Shown one piece after another: positions 8,944-17,623 of a DNA stretch of 64,000 nucleotides (its first letter is position 1; each line of letters begins with the position of its first letter). The position numbers and the translations under genes are program-made. Source of the stretch: Chlorogloeopsis sp. ULAP01 (lineage in GTDB: Bacteria; Cyanobacteriota; Cyanobacteriia; Cyanobacteriales; Nostocaceae); contig NZ_JAUDRH010000024.1 of the NCBI RefSeq assembly GCF_030381805.1, positions 1 to 64,000 of the forward strand, read 5' to 3'. The notes below the pieces were generated by a model. That model was not told the DNA's origin. It was given only the letters and a program-made list of their open reading frames with translations, and did not search any database.

Positions 8944-11900
8944 TTAGACAGAGATTGCAACAGCAGTTTGTTGTTCTACTTGTTGCTGTTCTACCTGCAA
9001 AGTTTGGCTCACAGCATCGTCGTTGCTGCCAGGAAGTAAACGAGTGAAGTTGTGATTATCTCCTTGCAAATACTTATTGGTTACTTCTTTTCTGCTTTCA
9101 TTCACTAAGAATGGAAGTATAGCACTACTACCAATTACCGCAGCATCAATGAGATTGATTGGTGTGATTTGCAGTAAGCCTTTCAGCCCTGGCATAGTTG
9201 CAGCTAGGATCTGGAGGATAAAGGAGCCACCCAGGGCAATATTCAAGTATTTGTTAGGCGGCAATTTCTCCTTGCTGAATATGCTGTGTGTCTGCGATCG
9301 ACAGCTGAGGGTGTGCAGCAGTTGTGCCATTGTCAAGCTCATGAAGCCGATGGTACTTGCCTGCGCCCCAATACCGTAACGTCTAATGCCGTACCAATAG
9401 GCTGCTAAAGCACTGACAGATAATGCCCCTGACTCAATGATGATTCTCTTAAAGTCAGAACTCTTGATAATCGGTTCATTCGGATCGCGGGGTGGCTGAC
9501 TCAGTACATCTGGTTCCGGTGCTTCCATTGCCAAAGCCAGCGCTGGGAAAATATCTGTAATTAAGTTCAGCCACAGTAGCTGTATGGCTGACAGAGGATG
9601 CCCGATACCGGCTGTTGTCGCTGCCAGCATCACCATGATTTCGCTGGTGTTGGTAGACAGCAGGAAGTGAACAGATTTTCTGATGTTGTTATAGATTGTC
9701 CGTCCGTGGCTGACGGCAATAATCATGGTTTCGAGGTTGTCATCTTCCAGTACCACGTCTGCAACTTCACGTGCAACATCTGTGCCGGTATGCCCCATGG
9801 CAATGCCGACATCAGCAGCTTTTAAGGCAGGGGCATCATTAATGCCATCGCCTGTCATTGCCACAACTTTGCCACTACTTTGTAGGGCTTGGACAATTTG
9901 CAATTTGTTGGCAGGGCTAATCCGAGCAAAGACATGAACGCGATCGCATAGTCCCTTCATCACCTCTGGCTCAATGTTGTTGAGGTGGGTGGAATCAAGG
10001 ATTTGCAGTTGCTCGCCCTTGCTCAAATTCAATTGCTTGCCGATCGCATAGGCAGTTGGGCTTTGATCGCCAGTGATCATTACCGTATTGATGCCAGCTT
10101 GATGGAAACCTCCCATCAAGTCTTTCACACCATTTCTGATCGGATCGATCATGCCGACTATTCCCAACCAAATCAAATCTTCACGAGAATGGATATCTTC
10201 TGATTCATCTAATTGGTAAGCAACTCCCAGCACCCGCAGCGCCTTGCCTGCCATGTCTTCGTTCTGGTTTTCGATGGCGAGTCTATCTGCATCTGTGAGT
10301 GGCACTTTCTGCCCGTTCTTCATCTGAGCGCTACATAGACTTAACACTTCCGACGGACTTCCTTTGACGGCAATGAGGTTTTTTTGCTCGTCAGGGGTAA
10401 GGTGCAGTGTTGTCATGTAGTTGCGCTCTTGGGAACGGTGAGCGATTTTCAGTCGCGGGTAATTTGCCCTGAGACTGGTGACATTCACCCCAGAAGTGAT
10501 AGCTAAATCGATGAGTGCGTTCTCGGTTGCAGAACCTCTGACAACATACTCATCGCTTTCTTGTTCTTTATCTACCTCACTTTCGTTGCACAGTACTAAG
10601 ACATGAATCAGTTTTAAGAGCTGTTCGTGTTCATAAGGATTTACTGTCTGTTCTTCTAACAGCAACTTGTCATGAGATACCTCGATGCATTTGCTGTCTG
10701 TACAAACCTCTACAACCTTCATGCGATTGGCAGTGATGGTTCCAGTTTTATCCATGCAGATAGTTTCGATGGAACCAAGAGTTTCTACAGCATCCAGACG
10801 GCGGATGAGGACGTTATGCTTCCTCATGTTGGCAATGCCGAGAGCAAGAGTTGTAGTGGCAACTGTAGGCAAACCTTCAGGAACTGCTGCTACTGCCAAA
10901 GATATGGTTGACTTGAGCATTTGCAGTACACCGTTGCCGCGCAGTAATCCGATGCCAAAGACAAAGGCGCAAATTGCTCCTGAGATTACTACCAATTGGC
11001 TGCCAGCTTGATCTAGCTGTTTTTCCATTGGAGTTTCGGGCATGGTGGCTTCACCCACCATCATTTGAATTTTGCCCATCTCCGTGTATTTTCCTGTTGC
11101 CACCACTGCGGCAATTCCTTGCCCACCGGTGACTAATGTCCCCATGTAAACCATGTTTTTGCGATCGCCTAAGGGAACATGCTCGCCACGCAGGATTGCA
11201 GCGCTCTTAGTTACAGGCATGCTCTCACCCGTGAGCGCCGACTCATCTACACTCAGGCGGTGTGCCTCAATTAGTCTGGCGTCTGCTGGTACATAGCTAC
11301 CGGGTTTGAGAATAAGAATATCTCCGATCGCAATTTCTGGGGCGCTGATTTCTTGGATGCTGCCATCTCTGATTACATATGCCGTTGGGTTAACCAGATT
11401 CTTCAACGAGCGAATTATCTTCTCGGAATTACTTTCTGTGGCATAACCAATCGCGGCATTTATAACCACAACTCCCATAATCACCAGAGCATCAACCAAG
11501 CCACCAGTAGCAACTGAAACTCCAGCCGCTACAGCCAAAAGTCCTACGGGCAATGACTTAAATTGATCGACAAACATACTTAGCCCGGAACGAGGAACTG
11601 CTTCCGGTAAAGTATTCGTCCCGTATTTTTTCAGTTTTTCTGTGGCTGACTTACTAGATAATCCTGATACCTTACAAGTTTTTAACTCAGTAATAACTTC
11701 ATCAGACTCTTTTAGATGCCAAGATGCAATTTCTTGCGCATGGACATCAATAGTTGTAGTTATTTTCTCTTGACGAGCAATCGATTTGCTGGAATTTTTT
11801 GCTTTTTTTTGTGGTCTTTTTTCTTTTTTTGATGTTCTTGTGGCTATAGAGTTCTGGCTGTATTTTGTATATTCTAAAACCAGGCGTTCAATTAACGAAG

Positions 11901-12138
11901 CCAGCGTCAAACAAGTCTGCTCTGGCTGAAAATATACCAGAACATTGCCTGTGATAGAATTGGCGCTAACTTGCGTTATGCCTTTGTGTTCCGACAACCT
12001 CAACTCTAGGTATTTCTTAAGTCCTTCCGAACTTTGCAACCCATTAATTTTATACCTAGCCCTCCCTTGAACAGCAGTATGCAATGTCCGAACAATAGCA
12101 TTCTTGCTGCGACAGGAGATGTTGCAGTTTTGTTTCAT
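8944..12138 (-). CDS. P2-type cation-transporting ATPase with N-terminal HMA-like domain
   Basis: A 1064-aa ion pump. Residues about 15-90 form an HMA_2-like ferredoxin-fold domain, followed by a Lys/Ser-rich linker and a Cation_ATPase_N segment. The pump core shows TGES, the PEGLP transmembrane motif typical of P2 (Ca2+-type) pumps, the phosphorylation site D463 in DKTGTIT, TGD, and TGDGINDAPALK. Six C-terminal membrane segments complete the Cation_ATPase_C domain. The PEGL motif argues for Ca2+, Mn2+ or a similar ion rather than Cu or Cd (which use CPx), despite the HMA-like N-terminus, which lacks the CxxC metal site. The tail after residue 1020 is Gln/Val-rich and probably disordered. It stands alone. 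Substrate uncertain. Confidence 0.9.
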   Translation of the reverse strand: MKQNCNISCRSKNAIVRTLHTAVQGRARYKINGLQSSEGLKKYLELRLSEHKGITQVSANSITGNVLVYFQPEQTCLTLASLIERLVLEYTKYSQNSIATRTSKKEKRPQKKAKNSSKSIARQEKITTTIDVHAQEIASWHLKESDEVITELKTCKVSGLSSKSATEKLKKYGTNTLPEAVPRSGLSMFVDQFKSLPVGLLAVAAGVSVATGGLVDALVIMGVVVINAAIGYATESNSEKIIRSLKNLVNPTAYVIRDGSIQEISAPEIAIGDILILKPGSYVPADARLIEAHRLSVDESALTGESMPVTKSAAILRGEHVPLGDRKNMVYMGTLVTGGQGIAAVVATGKYTEMGKIQMMVGEATMPETPMEKQLDQAGSQLVVISGAICAFVFGIGLLRGNGVLQMLKSTISLAVAAVPEGLPTVATTTLALGIANMRKHNVLIRRLDAVETLGSIETICMDKTGTITANRMKVVEVCTDSKCIEVSHDKLLLEEQTVNPYEHEQLLKLIHVLVLCNESEVDKEQESDEYVVRGSATENALIDLAITSGVNVTSLRANYPRLKIAHRSQERNYMTTLHLTPDEQKNLIAVKGSPSEVLSLCSAQMKNGQKVPLTDADRLAIENQNEDMAGKALRVLGVAYQLDESEDIHSREDLIWLGIVGMIDPIRNGVKDLMGGFHQAGINTVMITGDQSPTAYAIGKQLNLSKGEQLQILDSTHLNNIEPEVMKGLCDRVHVFARISPANKLQIVQALQSSGKVVAMTGDGINDAPALKAADVGIAMGHTGTDVAREVADVVLEDDNLETMIIAVSHGRTIYNNIRKSVHFLLSTNTSEIMVMLAATTAGIGHPLSAIQLLWLNLITDIFPALALAMEAPEPDVLSQPPRDPNEPIIKSSDFKRIIIESGALSVSALAAYWYGIRRYGIGAQASTIGFMSLTMAQLLHTLSCRSQTHSIFSKEKLPPNKYLNIALGGSFILQILAATMPGLKGLLQITPINLIDAAVIGSSAILPFLVNESRKEVTNKYLQGDNHNFTRLLPGSNDDAVSQTLQVEQQQVEQQTAVAISV

Positions 12139-12829
12139 TTCTTCATTCAGTTGTGGAAAAACTAATTGGCCCAGAACTTATTATTGTAGTAGCAATTTTT
12201 GATTTAAACTACTCTCAAATAAAAATTTTTAAATAACTTTATTCCTTCAGGAAAAGCTGACACAAATCGAGTTGCTTGCTAGAGTAAACGAGTTTTTTGA
12301 TGTAAACAATCTTAATTAGAAGTAGGAAGCAAGCAGATGGCAAGTTAGGTAATAGGGGATATGGGACAGGAGACAGATGAATTTAATTCTCCTGTAACCT
12401 GTACCCTGTTCCCTGCCCAGTTGTATGCAGTTAATGAAAAGTGCCTGCTTGCGAGAGTGCGATCGCTCCCTGCAAATTCATTTTCATGTCTAAAAATCTC
12501 CTACCTGCCAAGCACCTTCCACCAAAGCAGGAATAATTTGTGTGAGTTGTATGTTTTCAAAATTAGGACTCTGAACTGAATTTTAGATAAATTTCTTCAC
12601 TCAGTATATTCACTCAGTAGTTATAAGTGGTTAGGCAAAATTAAAATAACGGGTGGAGGCAAGGGAACTCTTAACAGCGCAGAGATTATGTAATTAATTT
12701 TGTTTAAGTACTTATATTGAGTTTGCCGCTTTTATCTTAAATTTTTCTCATGATAAGGTGTAAAATTTTCTACAAATAATCTGTATATTCAATGGTTAAA
12801 AATAGTTTAAAAATTTTGTCAGTCTGATT
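12139..12829. other. Gene-free region between divergent genes
   Basis: About 690 bases containing the promoters of the divergent ATPase and GHL10-type genes. At 12345-12420 there is intergenic-type repeat DNA (GGGGATATGGGACAGGAGAC and CCTGTACCCTGTTCCCTG). A 72-codon open frame over this repeat is not convincing. The rest is AT-rich without recognised features. Confidence 0.6.
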
Positions 12830-14050
12830 ATGCGAGATAGTAAGCGAAGCAAAAAACATAACATAGCTTTCTTCGTTCTGGTGATAGCTCTCTCAGTAGC
12901 AGCAACGGTATTATTATCTTTTCCTCTACAAGCTCAAAATATTCCTTCGCGATCGCCAACCTCGGAGTTACGGGGAGTATGGTTAACCAATATTGATAGC
13001 AATGTGTTGTTTGAGAGCGATCGCCTCAAAAGTGCCGTGCAACGTCTTAAGCAGATGAACTTTAACGTTGTCTATCCTACTGTGTGGAATTGGGGCTGGA
13101 CACTCTATCCTAGCAAAGTTGCACAAAGAGTAATGGGGCGATCGCTTGATCCAGAACCAGGATTGCAAGGGCGAGACATGCTCAAAGAGGTGATTAAAGT
13201 AGGGCATCAACAAGGCTTAAAAGTCATTCCCTGGTTTGAATTTGGCTTTATGGCTCCTGCCGACTCTCAATTGGCAAAACGTTATCCGCAATGGCTATCC
13301 CAGCGCAGTAACGGAACTCGCATTGTCAAAGAAGGCATTCATGACAGAGTTTGGCTTAGTCCTTTTCGTCCGGATGTGCAAGAATTTATTCAAAATTTAA
13401 TTGTCGAAATAGTTAGAAACTACGACATCGACGGCATTCAATTTGATGATCATTTCGGCTTACCCTCAGAATTGGGATATGACGCATACACGGTGGCACT
13501 TTACAAAAAAGAACACCGTGGTAAAGCCCCACCAAAAAATCCTCAAGATCCAGAATGGGTGAGGTGGCGAGCAAACAAAATCACCGACTTTATGAAGCGG
13601 GTATTTACAGCGATCAAAGCCACGAAAAAGAATTGTATTGTATCCGTTTCACCTAATCCCCAGCGCTTTTCTTACTCCTTCTTTTTAGCCGACTGGGAAA
13701 GATGGGAGAGGATGGGAATCGTAGAAGACTTGATTATACAAGTATATAGAGATGACTTAAAAGTCTTTACCAACGAACTACAGTATCCGGAAGTGAAAGC
13801 TGCACAGCGTCATATTCCCGTTAGCATCGGCATTTTGACGGGCTTAAAACGCAAATATGTATCAATGGATCAGATTGAACAACAAGTACAAAAAGTACGC
13901 GATCGCAACTTCGCTGGAGTATCCTTCTTTTTTTACGAAACTTTGTGGAACTTAACTAAAGAACCAACGCAAAAACGTCAATCTGGCTTTCAAAAACTCT
14001 TTCCTACATCAACAGCATACCCAAACTTGCTTGTGGGGTGGAAGCCGTAA
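12830..14050 (+). CDS. GHL10-family glycosidase-like secreted or anchored protein
   Basis: Residues 1-36 hold a basic start and a hydrophobic segment ending near LQAQ, a signal peptide or membrane anchor. From residue 45 a TIM-barrel-type domain follows, with LRGVWLTN, NVVYPTVWNWGWTLYPS, VIPWFEFGF and DGIQFDDHFGLP, the hallmarks of the glycosyl-hydrolase-like GHL10 family (PF02638), whose members act on cell-wall or extracellular polysaccharides. At 406 aa it is the size expected for a single domain. Acidic residues in the WFEFGF and QFDD segments are candidates for catalysis. It is monocistronic and followed by repeat DNA. The substrate is not known. Confidence 0.85.
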   Translation: MRDSKRSKKHNIAFFVLVIALSVAATVLLSFPLQAQNIPSRSPTSELRGVWLTNIDSNVLFESDRLKSAVQRLKQMNFNVVYPTVWNWGWTLYPSKVAQRVMGRSLDPEPGLQGRDMLKEVIKVGHQQGLKVIPWFEFGFMAPADSQLAKRYPQWLSQRSNGTRIVKEGIHDRVWLSPFRPDVQEFIQNLIVEIVRNYDIDGIQFDDHFGLPSELGYDAYTVALYKKEHRGKAPPKNPQDPEWVRWRANKITDFMKRVFTAIKATKKNCIVSVSPNPQRFSYSFFLADWERWERMGIVEDLIIQVYRDDLKVFTNELQYPEVKAAQRHIPVSIGILTGLKRKYVSMDQIEQQVQKVRDRNFAGVSFFFYETLWNLTKEPTQKRQSGFQKLFPTSTAYPNLLVGWKP

Positions 14051-14202
14051 AACTAGAGGGGAGATAGGGAGACGCGGAGACTGGAAGACGCGGTGACGCG
14101 GAGAGAAATGAGGACAAGGAGACAATTAAACAAGGACATAAGGGGAGAGAACCTGATTCACGATTCCCCGTGTCCCCGTGTCCTCTTCATTCCCCGTGTC
14201 TG
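14051..14202. repeat. Intergenic GGGGA/CGCGGAGA repeat tract
   Basis: Degenerate purine-rich repeats (GGGGAGATAGGGAGACGCGG and variants of GACGCGGAGA) are followed by pyrimidine-rich complements (CCCCGTGTCCCCGTGTCC), so the stretch can fold back on itself. It lies between the stops of convergent genes and may stop transcription from both sides. Similar DNA lies inside the dihydroorotase-like gene at 24984-25058. Confidence 0.65.
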
Positions 14203-15693
14203 TTAGCCTCCAATTCCCAACCTTCCAGCCAAACCTGGGGTCAAGGGTAGGAGAGTGGCAATCATCAAGAATAAAGCCAAAAGACCTAAAGCAGCGCGGG
14301 CATCATCTGGTTCAGTAATTTCATTTAAGCTGGGGCGTTCTAAGCCACGTTGCAAAAACAAAATTACAATCACCCAATACATCGCCAAAGGATTGCCAAG
14401 AGCGACTAATCCCAACAAAATTAATGTGGCGAATGTAGTTCTTCCTGCGGTTTTGCGCCCATAAATTGCTTGGACAATACGCCCACCATCCAGTTGTCCT
14501 GCGGGCATCAAGTTTAAAGCTGTGATTACCAACCCCAGCCAACCAATAATCACTAATGGATGCACATCCACTATTTGTGACTGTAAAGCCGAACCGAGGA
14601 CAACTCGCGCCAAGCTTCCTACCAAAATTGAACCTTGGAAAAATTCATTTGGTAATTGAAACATACTACCTGAGTGGGAAAGTAGTAATCCAGCTACTAG
14701 CATCAACAAAGAAACAATTCCTCCAGCAGCTGGCCCTGCTAAGGCAATATCAAATAATACCTTACGGTTGGGTATTTGAGACTCAAACCGAGTAATCGCA
14801 CCAAAAGAGCCAATTTGCACGGCGGGGAGAAAGTACGGCCAACTGAGGCGAACTTGGTGGCGACGAGCAAATACCCAATGTCCGATTTCGTGAGCTACCA
14901 AAATTGTTATTATCCCAGCAGCAATTGGTAAAACTTCGGCGAATCTGCCTGGATTGGCAACAAAATCAAAATTCAGTAGTATTCCCGCAGCTTCTAAACT
15001 TGTAGCAATGGTTGCTACCAAAAGAATAACCGCAAAAACTTTTTGGGCTAAGGTCATCGGACGAGGATCATTGCGGCTGGGCAAAACAATTACCACAGGT
15101 TTCCCATCCGTATTTTCCACTAAAAATAAGCGATATTTATCACCTAAACGCTCCTGCAAAATTTCTGTCAGTCGTTTGTAAACAACTTCTGCTTCACCGC
15201 GTAGATTTCCTTTAAAAATGGCTCCTTCTTGGTAGGCAATGGTTTCTGTGGCAAAAAAAGTGTCAATGCCGAAAACACTTTTAATAACGTTTAAGTCCTC
15301 TTCAGGAATTGGTACAATCTCAGGCTGTAGCTGTACTGTTCCTGTTGGCTGTTTTACTTCTTGTGCGGCACTAGTTTCTGCTGCGGCTAGCTTCTCAGTA
15401 GCCCTTTGTCTTAGCAGTTCATCTTGTCCAAGCTGGCGCAGCTGTCTGCCCAGATAAATATATATTCCAGCCGAAAACACTAACAAAAAGAGTATACCAA
15501 CTATATTGATGTACACTCCCGTGGCAAACAAGCCAAAGAACAGCAGCCAGGGAGCTATCAATACCACTGACTGTAACCAGGCTAAGATTCCCAACTTGCC
15601 ATAAGGTCTGGCACGATAAAAGCCCCAACTTAAAATACCAAAAGCGACCAGCACGATAGCCGCAACTATAGGAGTTTCTGACGTAGTAAACAT
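14203..15693 (-). CDS. Site-2 protease family (M50) membrane metalloprotease
   Basis: A polytopic zinc protease. The HEIGH motif (codons near 14880-14892) supplies the two zinc-binding histidines and catalytic Glu, and the later NLMPAGQLDGGR block supplies the third ligand, the Asp. Two membrane segments lie at the N-terminus, then a cytosolic domain of about 150 residues including Ala/Gln-rich sequence, then the six-helix S2P core. This arrangement matches the cyanobacterial/plastid EGY-type S2P proteins. I use the ATG at 15693, because AAAGGG lies 7 bases upstream; an in-frame ATG 24 bases earlier exists. Substrates are probably membrane-anchored regulators, but none is indicated by the neighbours. 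Confidence 0.88.
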   Translation of the reverse strand: MFTTSETPIVAAIVLVAFGILSWGFYRARPYGKLGILAWLQSVVLIAPWLLFFGLFATGVYINIVGILFLLVFSAGIYIYLGRQLRQLGQDELLRQRATEKLAAAETSAAQEVKQPTGTVQLQPEIVPIPEEDLNVIKSVFGIDTFFATETIAYQEGAIFKGNLRGEAEVVYKRLTEILQERLGDKYRLFLVENTDGKPVVIVLPSRNDPRPMTLAQKVFAVILLVATIATSLEAAGILLNFDFVANPGRFAEVLPIAAGIITILVAHEIGHWVFARRHQVRLSWPYFLPAVQIGSFGAITRFESQIPNRKVLFDIALAGPAAGGIVSLLMLVAGLLLSHSGSMFQLPNEFFQGSILVGSLARVVLGSALQSQIVDVHPLVIIGWLGLVITALNLMPAGQLDGGRIVQAIYGRKTAGRTTFATLILLGLVALGNPLAMYWVIVILFLQRGLERPSLNEITEPDDARAALGLLALFLMIATLLPLTPGLAGRLGIGG

Positions 15694-16209
15694 CTCCAAA
15701 CCCTTTGCTTTGTTCAACCAAGCCTGAATAAGTCAGGTATTCACAGATATTAATAATTTATAACGACGGTTGTAACTGGCCCAATACCTTAAGGTGGGCT
15801 TTGCTGAATATGAGTATGAAACCCAAAAATGCGATATCTCAAACTCTTATTCTCTAAGCCTCTGCGCGAGACTAATTCCATCACACAACATTTTAAGATG
15901 AACGCGATCGCATCTGAGGAGGTAAGGGGCGCATATCTTGAATATTTTTGCCTATGTATTGCGAAATGCTGCAAAATCAGTTTGTAGGTTTTGATATTCT
16001 GGCTGTCTTAGATATCGGATGACTAAACGCAGATTGGTTGCCTATGTGGGTTATTTGTCAATAGTGGGATGTGCATCAGCATTATATTTGAGTGGTTGGG
16101 GTAAATGTGCGATCGCTTTCACTGCAAGATACCCAGCTTTTTGAAAAAATCGGGTAATACCTGGGCTACTATAGCTATAATCTACTTATTCAAATTACAT
16201 ATAAAGTCG
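15694..16209. other. Gene-free region upstream of a toxin-antitoxin pair
   Basis: About 515 bases. A 41-codon open frame at 16019-16144 has an N-terminal hydrophobic stretch with a possible lipobox (IVGC), but no ribosome-binding site or family is recognisable, so I do not call it. The rest contains nothing identifiable. Confidence 0.5.
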
Positions 16210-16428
16210 ATGGCAGAGAAAATATCAACACTTCAGCAAGCACTTGATATTGTGGAAGCGCTCGACCCAGAAGAACAAGCGATACTTGTTGATATTATTA
16301 GTAAGCGTTTGAGTCAACAGCGACGGAATGAGCTATTAAAAGAAGTTACACAAGCTAGGCAAGATTACCAACAAAGTAATGTCAAACGCGGTTCTGTTGC
16401 TGATTTGATGGCGGAGTTGGATAAGTGA
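16210..16428 (+). CDS. Antitoxin of a RelE-type toxin-antitoxin module
   Basis: A 72-residue helical protein (MAEKISTLQQALDIVEALDP..., ending VADLMAELDK) of the kind encoded before RelE/YafQ-type toxins in cyanobacteria. The start at 16210 is chosen because it gives the usual antitoxin length; an upstream in-frame ATG at 16105 would add 35 unrelated residues. Its stop codon overlaps the GTG start of the toxin gene by four bases (GTGA), the normal translational coupling of such modules. The gene itself is intact although its toxin partner is broken. Confidence 0.75.
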   Translation: MAEKISTLQQALDIVEALDPEEQAILVDIISKRLSQQRRNELLKEVTQARQDYQQSNVKRGSVADLMAELDK

Positions 16429-16700
16429 AAAATTTAGTTTGGAGTACAGGTTTTGTACGTAAATTCAAACGTTTGACGAAGAAAAATCCACAATTGCGCT
16501 TCCAAATTGAAAAAGCATTACAATTGTTAGTCGAAGAACCTTTCGATTCAAGCTTGCGTACTCATAAATTAAAGGGTGATTTAGAAGGAGTATGGTCTTG
16601 CTCGATAGATTAAGATCATCGTCTTTTATTTGAATTTGTTGAAAACCCAGATTCGGGAGAGGAAGAAATATTATTACTTACTCTCGGTTCCCATGACAAT
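16425..16700 (+). pseudogene. RelE-type toxin interrupted by one in-frame stop
   Basis: The frame begins MKNLVWSTGFVRKFKRLTKK and runs 62 codons to ...LKGDLEGVWSCSID, where TAA occurs at 16611-16613. The same frame continues directly with DHRLLFEFVENPDSGEEE, then ILLLTLGSHD, which is the expected second half of a RelE/YafQ mRNA endonuclease (typical text: WSCSIDY-hydrophobic strand-E-EIxLLxxGTHD). The stop stands where Tyr is usual, so one TAT/TAC to TAA change explains it. The usual short C-terminal tail after HD is also not recognisable. The truncated product lacks the terminal beta strands and should be inactive. Confidence 0.78.
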
Positions 16701-16915
16701 AGTTTATTAGCAATTGAAGCAACTTTACTTAATCTTACTTTTCATCTAATGTTTTTCTATAGTAGTGTGTGTGATTGCTATCTGATAAAGTTAGGGGTTG
16801 TTGCTCGTGTAGCTGTGCAAAGCACTCTTGGTGTTTGTTTGTGGGTATGAGAGTAAATGCGATCATACTCAGATCAATTAAGTAAGCGATCGCCCAATCC
16901 AACTTATCTTTACTA

Positions 16916-17260
16916 CTAAAGATTCAAAGCTTTTTTAAGAGCTGCTTGTACCGATACTAATATATCTAATGGCAAAATACCTAACTGCCTTTGAAAAACC
17001 AACTCATTAACAGTAGCAATTTTATCGGTTCTGATTAAAGAAGTCTTTTTCAATCCTGTTTGTGCAAACTCTGGATGATTATCTGCAAGCAATACCCAAG
17101 TTTCATGCAACTCATTAGCGGGAATTTTTGAGAAAATACCCAAAATAATAAATTCTTCTCGGTGGGCTGCCATCACAAGGGCTGGTCTAAGTTTAGTAGA
17201 AGTTAAATCACTTAAAGGAAAACGAACTAGTCAGATTTCTAATGCTTTAGGCTTCGTCAT
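16916..17260 (-). pseudogene. MazF/PemK-type toxin interrupted by one in-frame stop
   Basis: From an ATG at 17260 the frame reads MTKPKALEI, then TGA at 17231-17233, then LVRFPLSDLTSTKLRPALVM and about 85 further codons ending in a normal stop at 16916. MazF/PemK RNases start with GDI(W/V)LVxFPFSDL(T/S)xxKxRPALV, so the stop most likely replaces the Trp (TGG to TGA) of this motif. Everything downstream reads as an intact MazF-like body (EFIILGIFSKIP, ETWVLL). The ATG overlaps the end of the antitoxin gene. An internal start at GTG 17176 would lack the first strand and loop, so the toxin is probably non-functional. Confidence 0.78.
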
Positions 17261-17438
17261 TATAAATATCTTCCTCTGGATCGTTCCATTCTTGAAAACC
17301 TGTCTCTGCTAGTTGCATAATTGCGACTGTTTCGAGTTTTTCTTCAATAGCAACCATTAATCTCATAAGTTCTTCTATCGGTAACTGTAAAATCATATTT
17401 TTAATTTCTTCCACACTTGGAGTCGGAGTTGAAGCCAT
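17247..17438 (-). CDS. Antitoxin of a MazF-type module
   Basis: A 63-residue protein (MASTPTPSVEEIKNMILQLP..., acidic C-terminus ending DPEEDIYNDEA) upstream of and overlapping the MazF-like gene. It matches the small helical antitoxins paired with PemK/MazF in cyanobacteria. The ATG at 17438 is preferred over one 27 bases upstream because the family begins near the MxxTPSxEEIK segment. The reading frame is intact while the toxin is not. Confidence 0.7.
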   Translation of the reverse strand: MASTPTPSVEEIKNMILQLPIEELMRLMVAIEEKLETVAIMQLAETGFQEWNDPEEDIYNDEA

Positions 17439-17623
17439 ACATATCCTTGCTATCAAGTTATGCATCTATTATGAAAGATTTGGAAAAAGCTGGGTGGCAA
17501 AATGGTTATCGTATCTATGGAACTTTGTTTGTTAAGATGAAACAAAATTAACAAAAAAATCATCAACACTTTTGATTTAGCCAACTTGGGAATAATTCAG
17601 AGTGTGAGGAGGATGGAAACTAT

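Noticed and set aside
12361..12579. 72-codon open frame upstream of the GHL10-type gene
   Set aside because: It lies on intergenic repeat DNA, has no family match and no good ribosome-binding site.
16019..16144. 41-codon frame with a lipobox-like N-terminus
   Set aside because: No ribosome site, no family and too short to support.
17471..17551. 26-codon frame between the MazF antitoxin and the radical SAM gene
   Set aside because: Short, no recognisable family; probably chance or a decayed fragment.
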